NCBI GenBank assembly: GCA_963730315.1
Contig: CAVSRD010000001.1
Span: forward strand, 1-33,102
Reading direction: 5' to 3'
DNA: 33,102 bases
DNA from: VRUE01 sp963730315
Lineage (GTDB): Bacteria; Actinomycetota; Thermoleophilia; Solirubrobacterales; 70-9
Below, in pieces: positions 30,817 through 33,102 of this stretch (the first letter of the stretch is position 1; the number at the start of each line of letters is the position of its first letter). The position numbers and the translations under genes are program-made. Below the pieces are notes generated by a model. The model saw only the letters and a program-made list of their open reading frames with translations, searched no databases and had not been told where the DNA came from.

Positions 30817-32412
30817 TCAACGCCCCGCCCGAGCCCGCTTCCGCTGCGTGCGGATCTCGCTGAGGATCCGCTCCAGGCGCGGCTCCTGAGACGCGTCGAC
30901 GTGGCTCATCGCCGCGGCCACCGCGGGGTGGATCGCGGCGATCCGCTCGTGCATCGCCTGGGCGACGGCTCGGTAGGCGGGGTGGCCCTCGCGGCCCGAG
31001 CGCAGCTCGATCAGGTGCATCGCCTCGCGCGCGTTGAGGTCGAGCACGTAGCGGAGCCGGTAGGCGAGGCTGAGAGCGTAGGGCGCCTGCTCGGTGAGGC
31101 CGGCGCCGAGCAGGCGGTCGTGCTCGGCGCGAGAGATCTCCAGGGCGCGGTCGAACTCGCCGCCGACCCCGGCCTCGCGCACCTCCTCGGGCACGCCGGC
31201 CCCGAGGTCGGGGCCGAGCCGCTGCCACTGGCAGGTCAGCATTCGGTGGCGCTGCAGGTCGCGGAAGGCGCCGTAGTCGGAGACGATCTCGAAGCGGTAG
31301 CGCAGCGCCTCGAAGCCGCGGCCGGGGCGGTGGCGGCGGTTGGCGCGCTCGCCGACCAGCGCCGCAAGCAGCTCGGCGCGCTCTTCGCGGTCGAGCACGT
31401 CGACCCGGCCGCGGATCTCCGTCTCCGTTGCCGTGGCGGCCTCGAACAGGCAGGCCGCGAGCAGGTCCTCTTCGCTTCCGTCTACGTGGATCAGCTCGAC
31501 CGAGGGGCTGTCCCCACCGCCGCCGCGGCGGTCGAGCCCGAGCCGCCCCACCCAGCGCTCGGTCGCCTCGCGGCGGCGCTCCAGATAGGAGATCCACTCG
31601 CCGCCGCGGTCGGGCCGCTCGACCCGGGAGACGAAGCTCGGCATCACCTGCTGCAGCTCGCGCAGGATCATCGCCCCGTAGCGGCGCGCCTCCGGCAGCG
31701 GCGACGCCATCAGCCGCAGCAGCAGCTGCTCGTAGGCCTGGCCGCTGGCGTAGATGCCGACGTGGCTGAGGGTCGCCGCGGGCAGCAGGCCGCGCAGCAG
31801 GTCGAGCGCCTTGGCGCGGATCGAGCGCTGCCAGGCTGCGTCCGGCTCCCCGTCGCGCGGCCAGCGCTCGGCCGCCCACGCTTCGACCCGGCCGAGCGAG
31901 CGCGAGTAGACCTCGAACAGCTCGTCCATCGCCGCGCCGAACTCAGGCCCCAGCTCGTCGTCGCGGTAGTAGCGGTAGCCGCCGCCGGCGTCGTCGGGAA
32001 GCGGCTTGTCGTATGGGATGTAGCGGGTCGATTGCTCCAGGTAGGCGGCGAGGCGGCCGCGCTGGAGCAGCTTGGTGAGCACGTTGGAGACCCACTCGCA
32101 GGCGACGTGGGCGCCGCCGACCTGGGCGATCGAGTCGTCTCCGTAGCCGGCGAAGACGCGCTCGTAGAGCCGCGCTGCGCGGTCGCCCTCGGCGCCGTCG
32201 AAGGGTCGCTCCCCGGCCGGCACGTCGCCCGCGAACTCCTCCAGGAAGAGCCGCCGCACGGTTCCGGAATAGCGCGAATAGCGGGCGAAAAGCGCCCCCT
32301 TCACGGTCTCCGGCAGGTTGACCAGGGCGAACACGGGGCGGTCGAGGTTGGTGAAGTGCGGAGCCAGCAGCTCCCGCTCCTCGGTGGTGAAGTCCTCGAC
32401 CGGGTAGCGCAC
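30817..32412 (-). CDS. Double-length ThyX-like protein (FAD-dependent thymidylate synthase family)
   Basis: This 531-residue protein starts at a GTG at 32412 and has two ThyX-like halves. ThyX makes dTMP from dUMP with FAD and methylene-tetrahydrofolate; its signature is RHR-x7-S-x-R-Y. The first half has QRGRLAAYLEQSTRY: Arg118, Arg120, Ser128, Arg130 and Tyr131 are kept, but the His is Gly119. The second half has QRHRMLTCQWQR: the RHR (388-390) is kept, but the Ser is Arg398. Downstream helices resembling the ThyX C-terminus appear in both (QAYEQLLLRLMASPLPEARR and AREAMHLIELRSGREGHPAY). Normal ThyX is about 220-250 residues and tetrameric. Whether this one is catalytic is unknown. TACGAT lies 6 nt before the start. 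Confidence 0.85.
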   Translation of the reverse strand: MRYPVEDFTTEERELLAPHFTNLDRPVFALVNLPETVKGALFARYSRYSGTVRRLFLEEFAGDVPAGERPFDGAEGDRAARLYERVFAGYGDDSIAQVGGAHVACEWVSNVLTKLLQRGRLAAYLEQSTRYIPYDKPLPDDAGGGYRYYRDDELGPEFGAAMDELFEVYSRSLGRVEAWAAERWPRDGEPDAAWQRSIRAKALDLLRGLLPAATLSHVGIYASGQAYEQLLLRLMASPLPEARRYGAMILRELQQVMPSFVSRVERPDRGGEWISYLERRREATERWVGRLGLDRRGGGGDSPSVELIHVDGSEEDLLAACLFEAATATETEIRGRVDVLDREERAELLAALVGERANRRHRPGRGFEALRYRFEIVSDYGAFRDLQRHRMLTCQWQRLGPDLGAGVPEEVREAGVGGEFDRALEISRAEHDRLLGAGLTEQAPYALSLAYRLRYVLDLNAREAMHLIELRSGREGHPAYRAVAQAMHERIAAIHPAVAAAMSHVDASQEPRLERILSEIRTQRKRARAGR

Positions 32413-32418
32413 CGGCGC

Positions 32419-32424
32419 ATCGTA
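32419..32424 (-). promoter_or_regulatory. -10 element (TACGAT) for the ThyX-like gene
   Basis: On the minus strand TACGAT is followed by 6 nt and the GTG at 32412, a leaderless arrangement with no Shine-Dalgarno. Confidence 0.5.
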
Positions 32425-32453
32425 GCCGCGGGCCCCGACGAGGCTCGGCGCAG

Positions 32454-32503
32454 CCGAATCGGACCTTGGCGGCGCTATATGACCCGGTCAAGGTCCGACT
32501 CGG
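32454..32503. repeat. Long inverted repeat between the VOC and ThyX-like genes
   Basis: 32454-32468 pairs with 32489-32503 over 15 positions with one mismatch, around a 20-nt spacer containing CTATATG. One arm covers the last codons and stop of the VOC gene. It could be a terminator for that gene or an operator upstream of the ThyX-like promoter (its near edge is 30 bp from the -10). Confidence 0.55.
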
Positions 32504-32853
32504 CCACCCGGCGGTGCCGACATCAGCTCGACCCGGTGCCCCCCGGGGGCCACGGCCTTGGCGCGCGGGGCGCCCCAGTGCTTGCGGCCGGGATGGACCT
32601 CGAAGCCTCGCTCGTGCAGTCGCTCGACCGTGCGCTCGAAGTCGGCGACGACGACCGCGGCGTGGCCATGCGGCGGCACGATCGGCGACTCGTTGCGTTC
32701 CAAGTGGATCTGCGTGCCCTCGCTTTCGAGCCACACGAAGGTCTCGGCCAGCGCCGCCGCCGGCAAGACCCGCTCGAAGCCGAGCAGCTCCCAGAACTCG
32801 ACGGAGCGCTCTACGTCTCCCGGCGCCACCTCGAGCGTCACGTGCTGGAGCAT
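32488..32853 (-). CDS. VOC-family (glyoxalase/dioxygenase fold) protein
   Basis: This 121-residue single-unit VOC protein has two beta-alpha-beta-beta-beta modules: MLQHVTLEVAPGDVERSVEF with WELLGFERVL, and GHAAVVVADFERTVERLHER followed by APGGHRVELM. Candidate metal ligands are His4, Glu in IHLERN, His in GHAAVV and Glu in HRVELM. The fold covers glyoxalases, dioxygenases, epimerases and resistance proteins; the substrate cannot be named. TAGGCT lies 6 nt before the ATG, so it is probably leaderless. A 15-bp inverted repeat begins in its last codons. It lies upstream of the ThyX-like gene on the same strand with a 75-nt gap. Confidence 0.85.
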   Translation of the reverse strand: MLQHVTLEVAPGDVERSVEFWELLGFERVLPAAALAETFVWLESEGTQIHLERNESPIVPPHGHAAVVVADFERTVERLHERGFEVHPGRKHWGAPRAKAVAPGGHRVELMSAPPGGRVGP

Positions 32854-32859
32854 TCGCCC

Positions 32860-32865
32860 AGCCTA
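32860..32865 (-). promoter_or_regulatory. -10 element (TAGGCT) for the VOC gene
   Basis: On the minus strand TAGGCT ends 6 nt before the ATG at 32853. The same hexamer precedes the PfkB and RibD-like genes. Confidence 0.5.
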
Positions 32866-32880
32866 TGACGATCCACTGGA

Positions 32881-33102
32881 TCAGCTTGACGCTTTGATGC
32901 GATCGTGGTTGACCAGGTGACCGCCCTCGCCGCCGCTATGAGCAGGACGGTCAGAAGAGGGAGGCACCGGCGTGCCGGGCGAACTCCACCAGCGGCTGCG
33001 GACGATCCCGAAGAAGACCGTGCCGGCCGCCGCCAGCAGCGCCGGGCCGACCAGGTAGGCACGGCGCCCGGCCCGCGGGTCATCGGGTCGGCCTCCCGGG
33101 CC
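32881..33102 (-). CDS. C-terminal end of a membrane protein, partial
   Basis: The minus strand is open from the window edge to a TGA at 32881 (73 residues seen). It contains one membrane helix (RRAYLVGPALLAAAGTVFFG) followed by IVRSRWWSSPGTP and a polar tail ending in VNHDRIKASS. The 5' part is outside the window. An overlapping minus frame at 32838-33083 with its own ATG is Arg/Ser-rich and looks like a shadow. The hydrophobic segment and the plausible polar tail are the only support; the family is not recognisable. Confidence 0.5.
   Translation of the reverse strand, partial: GPGGRPDDPRAGRRAYLVGPALLAAAGTVFFGIVRSRWWSSPGTPVPPSSDRPAHSGGEGGHLVNHDRIKASS

Overview
The window is very GC-rich and densely coded, with genes on both strands. 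The likely source is an actinobacterium of the Thermoleophilia/Solirubrobacterales type. I infer this from three things: three secreted proteins with the N-terminal pattern IRK-LTYANVMSS-IAVF-VLGGG followed by decapeptide repeats, a decaprenyl-phosphate phosphoribosyltransferase-like UbiA protein, and many leaderless-looking genes with a TANNNT -10 box 6-9 nt before the start codon. This is inference from protein style; no database search was made.

Layout. 1-576: N-terminal part of a 2-oxoacid dehydrogenase E2 (minus, runs off the window). 656-4366: a two-domain SDR/fatty acyl-CoA reductase-like protein facing an alkylglycerone-phosphate synthase-like flavoenzyme, a possible ether-lipid pair. 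4769-9224: a secreted protein, an OmpR-type response regulator, its histidine kinase, a UbiA prenyltransferase and a polysaccharide deacetylase, apparently a cell-envelope cluster, with a candidate tandem regulator site at 4679-4697. 9237-12403 (minus): two small unknown genes, citrate synthase and a PfkB-family kinase. 12447-14836 (plus): a frameshifted quinone oxidoreductase and a DEAD-box RNA helicase whose start is frameshifted. 14940-15479: the first repeat surface protein. 15528-17191 (minus): a histidine kinase and a single-domain response regulator. 17190-21275: an APH-like phosphotransferase, two more repeat surface proteins with matching terminators, and an acyl-CoA dehydrogenase. 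21314-24138: a RibD-type reductase, a frameshifted sulfotransferase and a flippase-like membrane protein. 24132-26747: a small Cys-rich secreted protein, a TadE-like pseudopilin, a small unknown gene, a methyltransferase-remnant membrane protein and a CBS protein. 26756-30807: a membrane protein followed by an ABC ATPase/FtsX-type permease pair. 30817-32853 (minus): a double-length ThyX-like protein and a VOC protein. 32881-33102: the C-terminal end of a membrane protein.

The most unusual points are the double ThyX protein, in which each half keeps a different part of the signature motif; the modular repeat surface proteins with shared 5' ends and shared terminator cores; the strong leaderless promoter signature, including two symmetric bidirectional -10 elements; the reductase/alkylglycerone-phosphate synthase pair; and three single-base frameshifts, which look like sequence errors rather than gene decay.
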